NCBI GenBank assembly: GCA_010912705.1
Contig: POWB01000014.1
Coordinates: forward strand, 1-64,000
DNA: 64,000 nt
Source: Halochromatium sp.
Lineage (GTDB): Bacteria > Pseudomonadota > Gammaproteobacteria > Chromatiales > Chromatiaceae
Direction: 5' to 3'
The position numbers and the translations under genes are program-made. The notes beneath the pieces are model-generated. The model ran no database searches and had not been told where the DNA came from. It worked only from the letters and a program-made list of their open reading frames with translations. Each line of letters starts with the position of its first letter. Positions within the stretch are counted from its first letter, which is position 1. Below are positions 8,010 to 16,849 of the stretch, piece by piece.

Positions 8010-9512
8010 ATGGGCGCATCGGCTGATCGCTCGATGGCCTTCGAGGAACGCTCGGCCGGTTGGGTGGTTCGTCTGCTCACGGGTTTGCAGCAGGGCGCCG
8101 AGGCCCCCTTGTCGGACGGGGTCGACTATGTGCTTGGCCGCGACGAGGCGTGCGACCTGGTGCTCTGGGACGAGTCGGTCGCGCCGCGCCATCTGCTGTT
8201 GCGCGCCGAATCCGGAGGGATGCTGCGGGTGCGGGCCTTGGAACAGCCGCTCGTGCTGCGCGATCAGCACCTGGAGCCAGATGGCGTGCTCGAACTCGCG
8301 ACCGCCGCGACACTGCGCGCGGGCGCCTTGGTGCTGGCGGTGGGACCGTCCGACACCGACTGGTCCGGACTCATGCCTCCCGATACGCCATCGCCTGCCG
8401 GATCGAACCAGGCGCCCGATCAGCCACTGGAAACGCTGACGGAGTCAGACGCCGCGAAACCTCCGCCAACGCGCGAGGCACCTGAGACGATCGCTGATTC
8501 ACCGGATAGCGAGCCCCCGAGCGCGTTGGCCGTGATCCGCTCCTGGCCGCCGATGGTCAGCATGACGGCTCTGCTCATGGTCGGCATCTTGCTCATTGTG
8601 CTGCTGATCCTGCTTGGCGTCTTCTTCGTGGCAGGGTCGACGCCGGAGGCAGTTCCTGCGACCGAGTCGACACCGGCTCAGCGCGTCGAGCACGCTCGTG
8701 CGTTGGCCGAACGCGCCGGTATCGATAACCTTGAGATCGACGTCGGCCACTCTGGCGTACTGACGCTGCGCGGCTATAGCGCGACACGCGCCCAGCGCGA
8801 CGCCTTGACCGAGGCCTTGCTCGCCGAGGGGTTGCGCGTGGATAACCGGCTCTGGCCCGAAGATCGCCTGCGGGAGACGCTGCGTGTCACGCTGGAACGG
8901 CTCGGCGCTCAGCATCTGAGCTATACTTATCGAGGACAGGGCGAGGTCGACGTTGAGGGTATTCTCCGCCCCGGGCTCACGGCCGAACGACTCGCGCGCA
9001 CGCTGCAGGCCGATATCCCTGGCATCCGCCGCGTCGACACCGAGTTGCAGCCGATTGAGCCGCTGTTAGAGGATTTGCGGGCGGAATTGCGCGCGGCTAG
9101 GCTTGATCAGAAGGTGACGTTCACCTCTGAGGAACCGCCCGTGACCCTGAGTGGGCTATTGAACGCGCGTGAGATGGAACACTGGAATGCGATTCAGGAG
9201 CGGCTCGCCGCGCGTTATCCCGAGCTGCCGCCGCTGGTATCAGGCGTCATGCTTGATGAATATCGGGCGCCTCCGGCGTTGTCCGACGCGTCCAGTTCGG
9301 AGGCCCCCATGACAGAGCCGCCGATTCGGGTGGTCGGCGTCCTGATTGGGAGCGGCACGGCGGCCTACGCGGTACTCGAGAGTGGCGAACAGGTCAGGCG
9401 CGGCGAGCGCATCGGCGGACGCTATGTCGTAGAGGAGATCCGTTTCGATCGCGTGATCGCGAGCGCGGATGGGCAGCAGCATATCTTTCCCGTGGGAGTG
9501 AGTCACCGATGA
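8010..9512 (+). CDS. sctD: T3SS inner-membrane ring protein SctD (YscD/CdsD-like) with N-terminal FHA-like domain
   Basis: FHA-like N-term (YVLGRDEACDLVLWDESVAPRHLLLRAE), one TM helix (MTALLMVGILLIVLLILLGVFFVAG), periplasmic BON-like repeats, C-term YAVLESGEQVRRGERIGGRYVVEEI. Confidence 0.82.
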   Translation: MGASADRSMAFEERSAGWVVRLLTGLQQGAEAPLSDGVDYVLGRDEACDLVLWDESVAPRHLLLRAESGGMLRVRALEQPLVLRDQHLEPDGVLELATAATLRAGALVLAVGPSDTDWSGLMPPDTPSPAGSNQAPDQPLETLTESDAAKPPPTREAPETIADSPDSEPPSALAVIRSWPPMVSMTALLMVGILLIVLLILLGVFFVAGSTPEAVPATESTPAQRVEHARALAERAGIDNLEIDVGHSGVLTLRGYSATRAQRDALTEALLAEGLRVDNRLWPEDRLRETLRVTLERLGAQHLSYTYRGQGEVDVEGILRPGLTAERLARTLQADIPGIRRVDTELQPIEPLLEDLRAELRAARLDQKVTFTSEEPPVTLSGLLNAREMEHWNAIQERLAARYPELPPLVSGVMLDEYRAPPALSDASSSEAPMTEPPIRVVGVLIGSGTAAYAVLESGEQVRRGERIGGRYVVEEIRFDRVIASADGQQHIFPVGVSHR

Positions 9513-9760
9513 CCGAGCATCACCAAGATCAAGACGAGCCCTGGTTCGAGATTGAGCGCCGCCTGCGCGACGATGACGAGGGGCGTGAGCGCGACGCGCT
9601 CCAGCAGCGATTGGAAGAGGCGGCACGTGCCGTCAAGCGACAGATGGACGTCGGTGTATCGCCAGCGGAGTTCGGCGGACTGCAAGCGATCCATCAGGGA
9701 TTGGAGGCCGGAATCGACGTGATCCAGCGCGTCTGGCGCGTGCATCACCCGCGTGCCTGA
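9509..9760 (+). CDS. Small T3SS protein in the YscE/CdsE position (possible needle co-chaperone)
   Basis: 83 aa, overlaps the sctD stop, immediately before the needle gene. Confidence 0.5.
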   Translation: MTEHHQDQDEPWFEIERRLRDDDEGRERDALQQRLEEAARAVKRQMDVGVSPAEFGGLQAIHQGLEAGIDVIQRVWRVHHPRA

Positions 9761-9838
9761 ACGAACCGGCCTGAACAGCGGTCGCCGATCATGGCGACAG
9801 GATCTTTCATCCATCGATCAATCAATGGGAGATATCGT

Positions 9839-10054
9839 ATGACCATCAGCGTTGGCTCACTGATTGGCGCGCTTGGCAAGGAAGAGCAGGCGATCCAGGA
9901 CAAACTCAACGATCCGGATTTCAAGGCGACCGACTCGAAGCAAATGCTCGAAATTCAGATGCGCTTCAGCAACTACCAACAGATCAGCGGCATCACCTCC
10001 GCGATCATCAGCGACCTGAAGCAGGCCGCGCAAGGCGTGATTCAAAAGGTTTAG
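9839..10054 (+). CDS. sctF: T3SS needle subunit SctF-like
   Basis: 71 aa from ATG 9839 with gggaga RBS; helical MTISVGSLIGALGKEEQAIQDKLNDPDFKATDSKQMLEIQMRFSNYQQISGITSAIISDLKQAAQGVIQKV; needle size and position. Confidence 0.78.
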   Translation: MTISVGSLIGALGKEEQAIQDKLNDPDFKATDSKQMLEIQMRFSNYQQISGITSAIISDLKQAAQGVIQKV

Positions 10055-10094
10055 ATCACTGATCCCAGTGACGGCATGACGCAGAGGCGCGGGC

Positions 10095-10475
10095 ATGGAT
10101 ATCGATGAAGATCTGATTCGACTGTTGGCCGAGTTGGCCTCGATCGCTGGCGGGCGTTGTCTAGCCGAGCAGACCGAGGCGCTGGTTGGGGCGCTGGCGG
10201 TCTTGCGACCCGACAGCGAGCGGCCTTACCTGATTCAGGCGCTGGCCTGTTTGAATCTGGGTGATGCCGAGGGCGCGGAGCGCGTCCTGCGCGATCGCGC
10301 GCTCAAGACCAACCCAGCCGGCAGCATGGCGATGGCCTATCTGGGGCTGGTGTTGCATCAACAAGGGCGGATTGCCGAGCGCGATCAGGTTTTGCGTGCG
10401 GCGCTGGATGGGGAAGATGGCGATGAGGATGCAGCGAGGCTTGCGCGCCGTCTGCTGAACACGGCGCCCGGCTGA
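10095..10475 (+). CDS. TPR-type needle chaperone, YscG/CdsG-like
   Basis: TPR-like pattern (RPYLIQALACLNLGDAEGAERVLRDRALKTNPAGSMAMAYLGLVLHQQG); between sctF and sctI as in ysc/cds order. Confidence 0.6.
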   Translation: MDIDEDLIRLLAELASIAGGRCLAEQTEALVGALAVLRPDSERPYLIQALACLNLGDAEGAERVLRDRALKTNPAGSMAMAYLGLVLHQQGRIAERDQVLRAALDGEDGDEDAARLARRLLNTAPG

Positions 10476-10480
10476 GCGTC

Positions 10481-10906
10481 ATGATCGACGCGATTGCCCC
10501 CTACGCGACGGGGCCGTTAGCCAGCTTGGAGCCCGCGCCGCTGATGATGGTGCCGGCGGCATTGCCGGCCGTCGGCGCCGCCGATCAGGGGCGCTTCCAG
10601 AGCGCCCTACAGCCTATCGAAGCACCCAATAACCCGCCTTTAGTGCCGAGTCCGCTATCGGTTCCGACCGACCTTCCCGCCTCGCCCGGCGATGTGATCC
10701 TGCAAGGACTGGAGCGTCTGCGCGGCAACTATCGCGAGGTCTCTGCCGAGATGATGGCCGTCGCCAATCAACAAACCTCGGTCTCGCCGCAGGAACTCAT
10801 CGGGTTACAGATGCAGATGGCACAGGTGACGCTCGGCACGCAACTGATTGGTCAGGTGGCGAGCAAGCTGGAGCAGAATCTGAACACCTTGCTGAAAGGC
10901 TCATGA
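10481..10906 (+). CDS. sctI: T3SS inner rod protein SctI-like
   Basis: C-term LIGLQMQMAQVTLGTQLIGQVASKLEQNLNTLLKGS typical of YscI/EscI; overlaps the sctJ start. Confidence 0.8.
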   Translation: MIDAIAPYATGPLASLEPAPLMMVPAALPAVGAADQGRFQSALQPIEAPNNPPLVPSPLSVPTDLPASPGDVILQGLERLRGNYREVSAEMMAVANQQTSVSPQELIGLQMQMAQVTLGTQLIGQVASKLEQNLNTLLKGS

Positions 10907-11688
10907 GTGGCGTGTCCCGCTCGATGCATCAGATCGGTCGCGGACTGAGGCGTTGGCTGATCGGTTGCCTGTGCTTGCTGCCGTTGCTGACGGGTTGTCA
11001 GAAGGTCGAGCTTTATTCCAACCTCTCCGAGCGCGAGGGCAATGAGATCCTAGCCGTGTTGCTGGATCATCACATTGCCGCCGCCAAGACCGTCACCAAG
11101 GAGTTGGTGACCATCAGCGTACCCGAGGCCGATGTGGCCTATGCCATCGAAGTCCTGCTCCGCCAGGGTCTTCCGCGCGAGCGCTTCACCGATCTCGGGC
11201 AGATCTTTCAGAAACAGGGCCTGATCTCGTCGCCGATGGAGGAGCGGGTGCGCTACACCTACGGGCTGTCGCAGATGCTCGCCGAGACCCTGACTCAGAT
11301 CGATGGCGTGCTCTCGGCGCGCGTGCTCATCGTGCTGCCCGAAGACGCGCCCTTCGGCCAGACAGCGCCACCCTCGTCGGCCTCGGTGTTCATCAAGTAC
11401 CTCCCCGGCATGGCGGTCGAGGAGTCCGTCCCACGCATCAAGACGTTGGTGCAGAACAGTGTCGATGGTCTGAGCTACGACAACATCTCGGTCGCACTCT
11501 TCCCAAGTGCCGATGCGTTTCTGGACGGTGAGGGCATCCAGCCGCCGGAGCATCCGCCGCGATCGCCTTGGCCAGGCATTGCCATCGTGCTGGCGATGCT
11601 GTTGGCCGTGTCGTTGGGCGCGGCGGCGTATCTCGGGTGGAGGATGCGTCACCCGCGCCGCGTGTCGAAGACGGCCACCGATGGTTGA
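10903..11688 (+). CDS. sctJ: T3SS inner-membrane ring lipoprotein SctJ
   Basis: Lipobox LLPLLTGC, KVELYSNLSEREGNEILAVLLDHHIAAAK..., C-terminal TM helix; strong YscJ/FliF signature. Confidence 0.93.
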   Translation: MSGVSRSMHQIGRGLRRWLIGCLCLLPLLTGCQKVELYSNLSEREGNEILAVLLDHHIAAAKTVTKELVTISVPEADVAYAIEVLLRQGLPRERFTDLGQIFQKQGLISSPMEERVRYTYGLSQMLAETLTQIDGVLSARVLIVLPEDAPFGQTAPPSSASVFIKYLPGMAVEESVPRIKTLVQNSVDGLSYDNISVALFPSADAFLDGEGIQPPEHPPRSPWPGIAIVLAMLLAVSLGAAAYLGWRMRHPRRVSKTATDG

Positions 11689-12352
11689 CGCCTGTCTCGG
11701 GCTTCCCGGATCACCCTGGTGTGAGCGCGCGCTGATCTTCAACACACAGCCGACGCGCTATCTGCACGGTTCCTGGTGCGAGCGGCTACCGCATCGCGAA
11801 CTGGCGCGGCGGCTGATGGCCTGTGCGCGCGCCGAAGCCGCGCTATCAGGCTATCTGCTTCAGTCCTTCGAACTCGAAGGGCGCTACGTGGAGGATTTCA
11901 GCAACCCCTGGGCGCGGCTGGCCTTGCTCGAAGGCCCCTGGATTGAACGTCTTCTGCGCCGGCTCGGTCTGGCGCTGCAGGCGTCGCGTCTTAGGCTCGA
12001 ACTCTCGGGCGAGCGTTTGCGGCATCTAAAGTCGGCCTTGAGCGCCGAGGATTGGAACTTCGTGATGCGCGAGACGCCGCTGCTGGGTCCGATTCCGGTC
12101 TTCGATGCCGAGCCGCGCGTGCCGAACGCCGATCCCGCGACCCGGTTTGCGTTGATCGGAGCGCACTTCTGCGTGCTGCAGGGACTCGGAGCCATGGACG
12201 CAGCGCTGATCCGCCGTCTGGCGCTGAAGCTGCCCGCCGATTGGGCGCCGACATTGAGCGCGGCCTGGGTGCAGGGCTCGAGCGCATTGCCGCCCATCCT
12301 GCGTCGATTACTTCGGGAGTTGCCGCCGGCATGGACCCCTTTGTTCGCCTGA
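11681..12352 (+). CDS. sctK: T3SS sorting-platform protein SctK-like
   Basis: ATG 11681 overlaps the sctJ stop; LALLEGPWIERLLRRLGLALQASRLRLELSGERLRHLKSALSAEDWNFVMRETPLLG matches YscK-type layout; followed by sctL. Confidence 0.7.
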   Translation: MVDACLGLPGSPWCERALIFNTQPTRYLHGSWCERLPHRELARRLMACARAEAALSGYLLQSFELEGRYVEDFSNPWARLALLEGPWIERLLRRLGLALQASRLRLELSGERLRHLKSALSAEDWNFVMRETPLLGPIPVFDAEPRVPNADPATRFALIGAHFCVLQGLGAMDAALIRRLALKLPADWAPTLSAAWVQGSSALPPILRRLLRELPPAWTPLFA

Positions 12353-12981
12353 CCGATCGCGTCCTGAATCTGGCCCCGGAGACGCGCCTGCTGAAACGGG
12401 CCGATTATCAGAGCTTCGTCATGGCCGGCGAGATCCTCGCAGCGGCCGAGCACGAGGCCGAGCAACAGCGTGCCGAGACCGAGCGCGAACAGGCGCGGCG
12501 TCTTCAGGCGGGTTATGAGCAGGGGTTGGCGCAAGCGCGCCTGGAGATGGCCGCGCGGATGCTCGAAACGGTCGAGCGCACGGTGGACTATCTCGGCGCC
12601 GTCGAGCACCGGGTGGTGGCACTGGTCATGATGTCGGTGCGCAAGGTGCTCGGTGAATTCGAGGATGCGGAGCTGAGCGCGCGCCTGGTGCGCCAGGCGC
12701 TGCAGGTGGTGCGCAACCAGCCGCAGGCGACGATCAGGGTCTGTCCAGCGCAGGCCGAACAGCTCCAGCAGCGGCTCAATGAGCTGCTGGTGGGTTACAA
12801 CAGCTTGCGAATGGTCGAGGTGGTTCCTGATCCGCGTCTGGGACGCGGTGATTGTATCCTGGAGACCGAGATTGGCGTGGTCGATGCCAGCATGGAGACA
12901 CAGCTCAAGGCGCTGGAGCAGGCCCTGCGATCGCGTTTGCAGAAACAGGGGGAGGCGGCGTCCCACGATCAGGGGCGCTGA
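12331..12981 (+). CDS. sctL: T3SS stator protein SctL (YscL/FliH family)
   Basis: FliH/YscL pattern (LQAGYEQGLAQARLEMAARML...VRQALQVVRNQPQATIRVCPAQAEQLQQRL...VPDPRLGRGDCILETEIGVVDASMETQLKALEQAL). Confidence 0.88.
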   Translation: MDPFVRLTDRVLNLAPETRLLKRADYQSFVMAGEILAAAEHEAEQQRAETEREQARRLQAGYEQGLAQARLEMAARMLETVERTVDYLGAVEHRVVALVMMSVRKVLGEFEDAELSARLVRQALQVVRNQPQATIRVCPAQAEQLQQRLNELLVGYNSLRMVEVVPDPRLGRGDCILETEIGVVDASMETQLKALEQALRSRLQKQGEAASHDQGR

Positions 12982-13013
12982 TCCCATTCATTTGAAGGCT
13001 AAGGGGATACAGG

Positions 13014-13355
13014 ATGGAAATCGATGTCAGTCTCCAGGACGGTATTCATGTCCTGACAATTTCCGGTCAACTCGATGCCCTCAGTGGGCCGGACTATGAG
13101 CAACAGACCAATCGTCTCGTGGCCGAGGGGGCAAGACGGTTGGTCGTGGATTTCGGGCCGCTGGTCTATATCAGCAGCGCCGGTCTGCGCGCCCTGCTGA
13201 ACACCAGCAAGCCGCTGATGGCCCAGGGGGGTGTGCTGGTCTACGCCAATCTCCAACCCGGCGTGCGCGAGATCTTCGACATGACCGGCTTGCTGTCGCT
13301 GTTCCAGGTCTGCGATTCGGTGGCCGAGGCCATTGCGCTGGTGCAAGCGCCATGA
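13014..13355 (+). CDS. STAS-domain anti-sigma-factor antagonist, RsbV/BtrV-like
   Basis: STAS core LVVDFGPLVYISSAGLRALLNTSKPLMAQGGVLVYANLQPGVREIFDMTGL. Confidence 0.92.
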   Translation: MEIDVSLQDGIHVLTISGQLDALSGPDYEQQTNRLVAEGARRLVVDFGPLVYISSAGLRALLNTSKPLMAQGGVLVYANLQPGVREIFDMTGLLSLFQVCDSVAEAIALVQAP

Positions 13356-13801
13356 GCGTCGTGTCGCGGCGCTTGCCGGCCACCATCGAGCAGTTGATCG
13401 AAGCACGGGCCTTTCTGAAGTCCTTGGCCGAGCAGGCGGGACTCGATGCGCGTCTCATCGGGCGTCTCGGATTGGCGCTCGAGGAGGTCTTCGTCAATGT
13501 CTGCCACTATGCCTATCCCCCCGATCGGCCGGGCGAGATTGAGCTGCGGATTAGCGCCGACCGCGATTGTTTCATACTCGATGTGCTCGACGATGGGCAA
13601 CCCTTCGAGCCCGAGACCCTGCTGGAACCCGACCTGTCGGCACCGCTGGCACAGCGCCCGATCGGTGGGCTGGGCTGGTTCCTGACCCGTCAGATGGTGA
13701 GTGAACTGCGCTGTCGGCGGGAGCAGGGGCGCAATCTGGTCTCGCTGATCATGCGGCTGGCGGATGAGGAACGGTCTGGGTCCGCTTCTGGGCATGGTTG
13801 A
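13352..13801 (+). CDS. RsbW/BtrW-like serine kinase (GHKL ATPase)
   Basis: N-box LGLALEEVFVNVCHYAY, DVLDDGQPF, PIGGLGWFLTRQMVSEL; 4-nt overlap with STAS gene. Confidence 0.9.
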   Translation: MSVVSRRLPATIEQLIEARAFLKSLAEQAGLDARLIGRLGLALEEVFVNVCHYAYPPDRPGEIELRISADRDCFILDVLDDGQPFEPETLLEPDLSAPLAQRPIGGLGWFLTRQMVSELRCRREQGRNLVSLIMRLADEERSGSASGHG

Positions 13802-14837
13802 GCCGCTGCCAGGATGGCGCGCGCTGTCTCAAGGATGGCGCGGCACGTCCCGTGGAGCATTGGGTTGCGCATGGCGGTGGGTGCTGCTGGCCATGCTGCT
13901 GGTCATCGCTCCCCAGACCTGGGCCGGGAGTGACGCGGCGGCGCTAACGCCGCTGCGGCTGATGCTGGCCTGGCAGCCGCAGGCCCAGTTCGCTGGCTAC
14001 TATGTTGCGCTTGAGCAGGGTTTCTACCGCGAGGCTGGAATCGAGCTGACCATCCTGAGCGCGGACCGGGGACGTTCAGCGTTGGCTGCCTTGCGCGCGG
14101 GCGAGGTCGATCTCGCGGTGGTCTGGTTAGCGGCCGCCATCCGGGCGCGCGCGGAGGGTACGCCACTGGTCAACGTCGCACAGCTGTTGCCGCGTTCCTC
14201 CGTGGTGCTGATCGCCCGCGTCAGTTCCGGCGTGCAGCGTCTGTCCGATCTTGGCGGCCGGCGCGTCGGGGTGTGGAGGGGTGATGCAGCACTTCCGGTC
14301 GAGGCGCTGCTGCGCAAGCAGAATCTGGAGGTCGAGCGCGTTCCGCAGTCGACCACGATCAATCTCTTTCTGCGTGGCGGGGTCGAGGCCATGTCGGGGA
14401 TGCTGTACAACGAATACCATTTGCTGATCGATGCCGGCCCGGAGCCGGAAGCGGTGATGATGTTTCCGCTGGCTGCGCATGGCATCGATATTCCTGAGGA
14501 TGGGCTGTATGTGTTGGAACAGACAGCGCACGAACAATCCGCCGCGATTGCCGCCTTCGTTGCCGCGACCCGTCGCGGCTGGGAGCAAGCCTTTGCCGAT
14601 CCGGAGCAGGCGCTGGATGTCGTGCTCCGGCGCCAGCGCGCGGAGTATGTGCCCGCCAATCGCTTGCATCAGCGCTGGATGCTGGAGCAGATCCGCGCCG
14701 TCATGGGCGAGCCGGGCGAGAACGGCTGGGATTGGCGGCTACGCCGCGAGGATGTTGAGCGGGTCGCTGAGCTGATGCAACGCCTGGAGATGATCGATGC
14801 CGTTCCGTCCGACATCGAGCGCCTGATGCTTGAATGA
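13764..14837 (+). CDS. NMT1/THI5-like periplasmic substrate-binding protein
   Basis: LRLMLAWQPQAQFAGYYVALEQGFYREAGIELTIL; secretion-signal-like N-term; start may be ATG 13794; overlaps both neighbouring genes. Confidence 0.9.
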   Translation: MRNGLGPLLGMVEPLPGWRALSQGWRGTSRGALGCAWRWVLLAMLLVIAPQTWAGSDAAALTPLRLMLAWQPQAQFAGYYVALEQGFYREAGIELTILSADRGRSALAALRAGEVDLAVVWLAAAIRARAEGTPLVNVAQLLPRSSVVLIARVSSGVQRLSDLGGRRVGVWRGDAALPVEALLRKQNLEVERVPQSTTINLFLRGGVEAMSGMLYNEYHLLIDAGPEPEAVMMFPLAAHGIDIPEDGLYVLEQTAHEQSAAIAAFVAATRRGWEQAFADPEQALDVVLRRQRAEYVPANRLHQRWMLEQIRAVMGEPGENGWDWRLRREDVERVAELMQRLEMIDAVPSDIERLMLE

Positions 14838-16783
14838 TGGCGCGTTTCTCCTTCTCCGGCATTGGCGCGCGCCTGGCGCTGTACGTGACGCTGTGCGTGG
14901 CGGTCATCCTTGGCGCCAGTCTGGGGCTGTATCACTATCAGGCGCGTGAGCTGTTGTTGCAGCGCTTGCAGGAGAATGCCAAGAATCGCTCACTGGCGCT
15001 GGTGCAGCGTGTGGAACTCGTCCTGTCCTCGGTGCGGCTCGCGATCGAGACCCTGGCCGGCACGCTCGAATCGGCGTCTCTCGGTCGCGATGAAGTGCCT
15101 GGACTCATGCGCCATACACTGGAGATGAACCCCCCTATCTTCGGGATCGTCATGGGCTTCGAGCCCTCGGTTCTCGGCCATCCTGATCGACGTTACGTGC
15201 CCTATGTCTTTCGTCGTGATGGGGGGATCGAGTTGAGTGTCGAACCCGGCGCTCATGATTATCTGTTCGAGGATTGGTATCAAATTCCGCGTGAACTGGG
15301 GCTGCCGGAATGGAGCGAGCCCTATTACGAGCTCGATGACGGCAATGTGCAGTTGATCGCCACGTTTTCGCTACCGGTGATGCAACCCAAGCCGGACGAC
15401 CAACGTCCGCGCGGGATTCTGGCCGCCGATATTGCCCTCGACTGGCTCACGCGCGAACTGGCCGAATTCAAGGTGCTCCAGCATGGCTTCGCGGTCCTGG
15501 TCTCGCGTAACGGCACCGTCCTGAGCCATCCCGATACCGACAGCATCATGAATGAAAACCTGTTCAGTCTGGCGGCGGCCTGGCGCGATCCCGCGTTGCG
15601 CGAACAGGCACGGACCATCATCGGAGGTGGCGAGGGTTTCATTCAGAGCACCCCCTTGTTAGGGGTGATGGCGCACATCTATTACGCCCCCATCGCCGCC
15701 TCCGACTGGACGCTCGCGATCGTGTTTCCCGAGGATGAACTGTTTCGTGACATCAATCGTCTGACGCTCAACGCCGCCATCGTTGGCGGCCTGGGTTTGG
15801 GGCTCTCGCTGCTCGTCGTGCTGTCGATCGCTGGCTCCATCAGTCGCCCATTGCGCGTGCTCGCCGGCTCGACCGAGCGCATCGCGAAGGGCGATTTCGA
15901 GGCCCCTTTGCCAAAGGTGCAACGAGACGACGAAGTTGGGCAGTTGACCGATTCATTCGCCACCATGCGCACGGCACTGCGCCAGCACATCGACTGGCTC
16001 AAGACGACGACAGCGGCCAAGGAGCGTATCGAGAGCGAGCTGGCCATCGCGCGCGACATCCAGATGTCGATTCTGCCCAAGCTGACTCCGCCGATCTCGA
16101 ATCGGGACGAATTCGATCTGCGTGCGCTCATCGTGCCGGCGCGCGAGGTCGGCGGTGACTTCTACGATGTCTTCCCGCTCGATGAGCATCGTCTCTGCTT
16201 TCTGATCGCCGACGTCTCGGGCAAGGGCGTGCCGGCGGCGCTGTTCATGGCCGTGACCAAGACGCTGATCAAGGCGACCGCGCGCGATAGAGACGGCCCG
16301 GCTGAGATTCTGACTCAGGTCAATGCCGAGTTGGCCGCCGACAATGCCAGCAATATGTTCGTCACTGTCTTTTGCGCTGTGCTCGACGCGCGCACCGGCG
16401 ATCTGGAATACACCAATGCCGGCCACAATCCGCCGGTGCGGATCGGGACGAATGGCCACCCGCAGTGGCTCAAAGGCAGGCCGCAATTGCTGCTCGGCAT
16501 CATGGAGGGCGTGGTCTATCGGTCGGCTTCGCTGCGTCTGTCCCCCGGCGAGCGGCTGCTGCTGTATACCGACGGCGTCACCGAGGCCATGAACGGGCAG
16601 GATGAGTTCTATTCCGATGCACGTCTGCTCGACACCCTTGCATCCGCGCCGCAGCCGGACCTGGTGAGCCTGCTCGCGATGCTGCTGAGCCATGTCCAGT
16701 CCTTTGCCGGCGAGACGCCCCAGTCCGACGACATCACCCTGCTGGCGATCGAGTATCACGGCTCAGAACCGATCGCTCCCTGA
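14834..16783 (+). CDS. Membrane PP2C/SpoIIE phosphatase with extracytoplasmic Cache-like sensor and HAMP (RsbU/BtrU-like)
   Basis: TM, Cache-like region, TM, HAMP (RPLRVLAGSTERIAKGDFEAPLPKVQRDDEVGQLTDSF), SpoIIE (VGGDFYDVFPLDEHRLCFLIADVSGKGVPAALFMA...NAGHNPP...LLLYTDGVTEAMN). Confidence 0.93.
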   Translation: MMARFSFSGIGARLALYVTLCVAVILGASLGLYHYQARELLLQRLQENAKNRSLALVQRVELVLSSVRLAIETLAGTLESASLGRDEVPGLMRHTLEMNPPIFGIVMGFEPSVLGHPDRRYVPYVFRRDGGIELSVEPGAHDYLFEDWYQIPRELGLPEWSEPYYELDDGNVQLIATFSLPVMQPKPDDQRPRGILAADIALDWLTRELAEFKVLQHGFAVLVSRNGTVLSHPDTDSIMNENLFSLAAAWRDPALREQARTIIGGGEGFIQSTPLLGVMAHIYYAPIAASDWTLAIVFPEDELFRDINRLTLNAAIVGGLGLGLSLLVVLSIAGSISRPLRVLAGSTERIAKGDFEAPLPKVQRDDEVGQLTDSFATMRTALRQHIDWLKTTTAAKERIESELAIARDIQMSILPKLTPPISNRDEFDLRALIVPAREVGGDFYDVFPLDEHRLCFLIADVSGKGVPAALFMAVTKTLIKATARDRDGPAEILTQVNAELAADNASNMFVTVFCAVLDARTGDLEYTNAGHNPPVRIGTNGHPQWLKGRPQLLLGIMEGVVYRSASLRLSPGERLLLYTDGVTEAMNGQDEFYSDARLLDTLASAPQPDLVSLLAMLLSHVQSFAGETPQSDDITLLAIEYHGSEPIAP

Positions 16784-16849
16784 TTGTAAACAAAGGCCAG
16801 CGCCAATACCTGACGGTTTATGCTGAAATCGTCGATACCGGAGTCGTGA

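Noticed and set aside
13764-14837. NMT1 protein as a thiamine-precursor/HMP transport component
   Set aside because: No ThiXZ-type permease/ATPase adjacent and context is regulatory, so the thiamine function is unsupported
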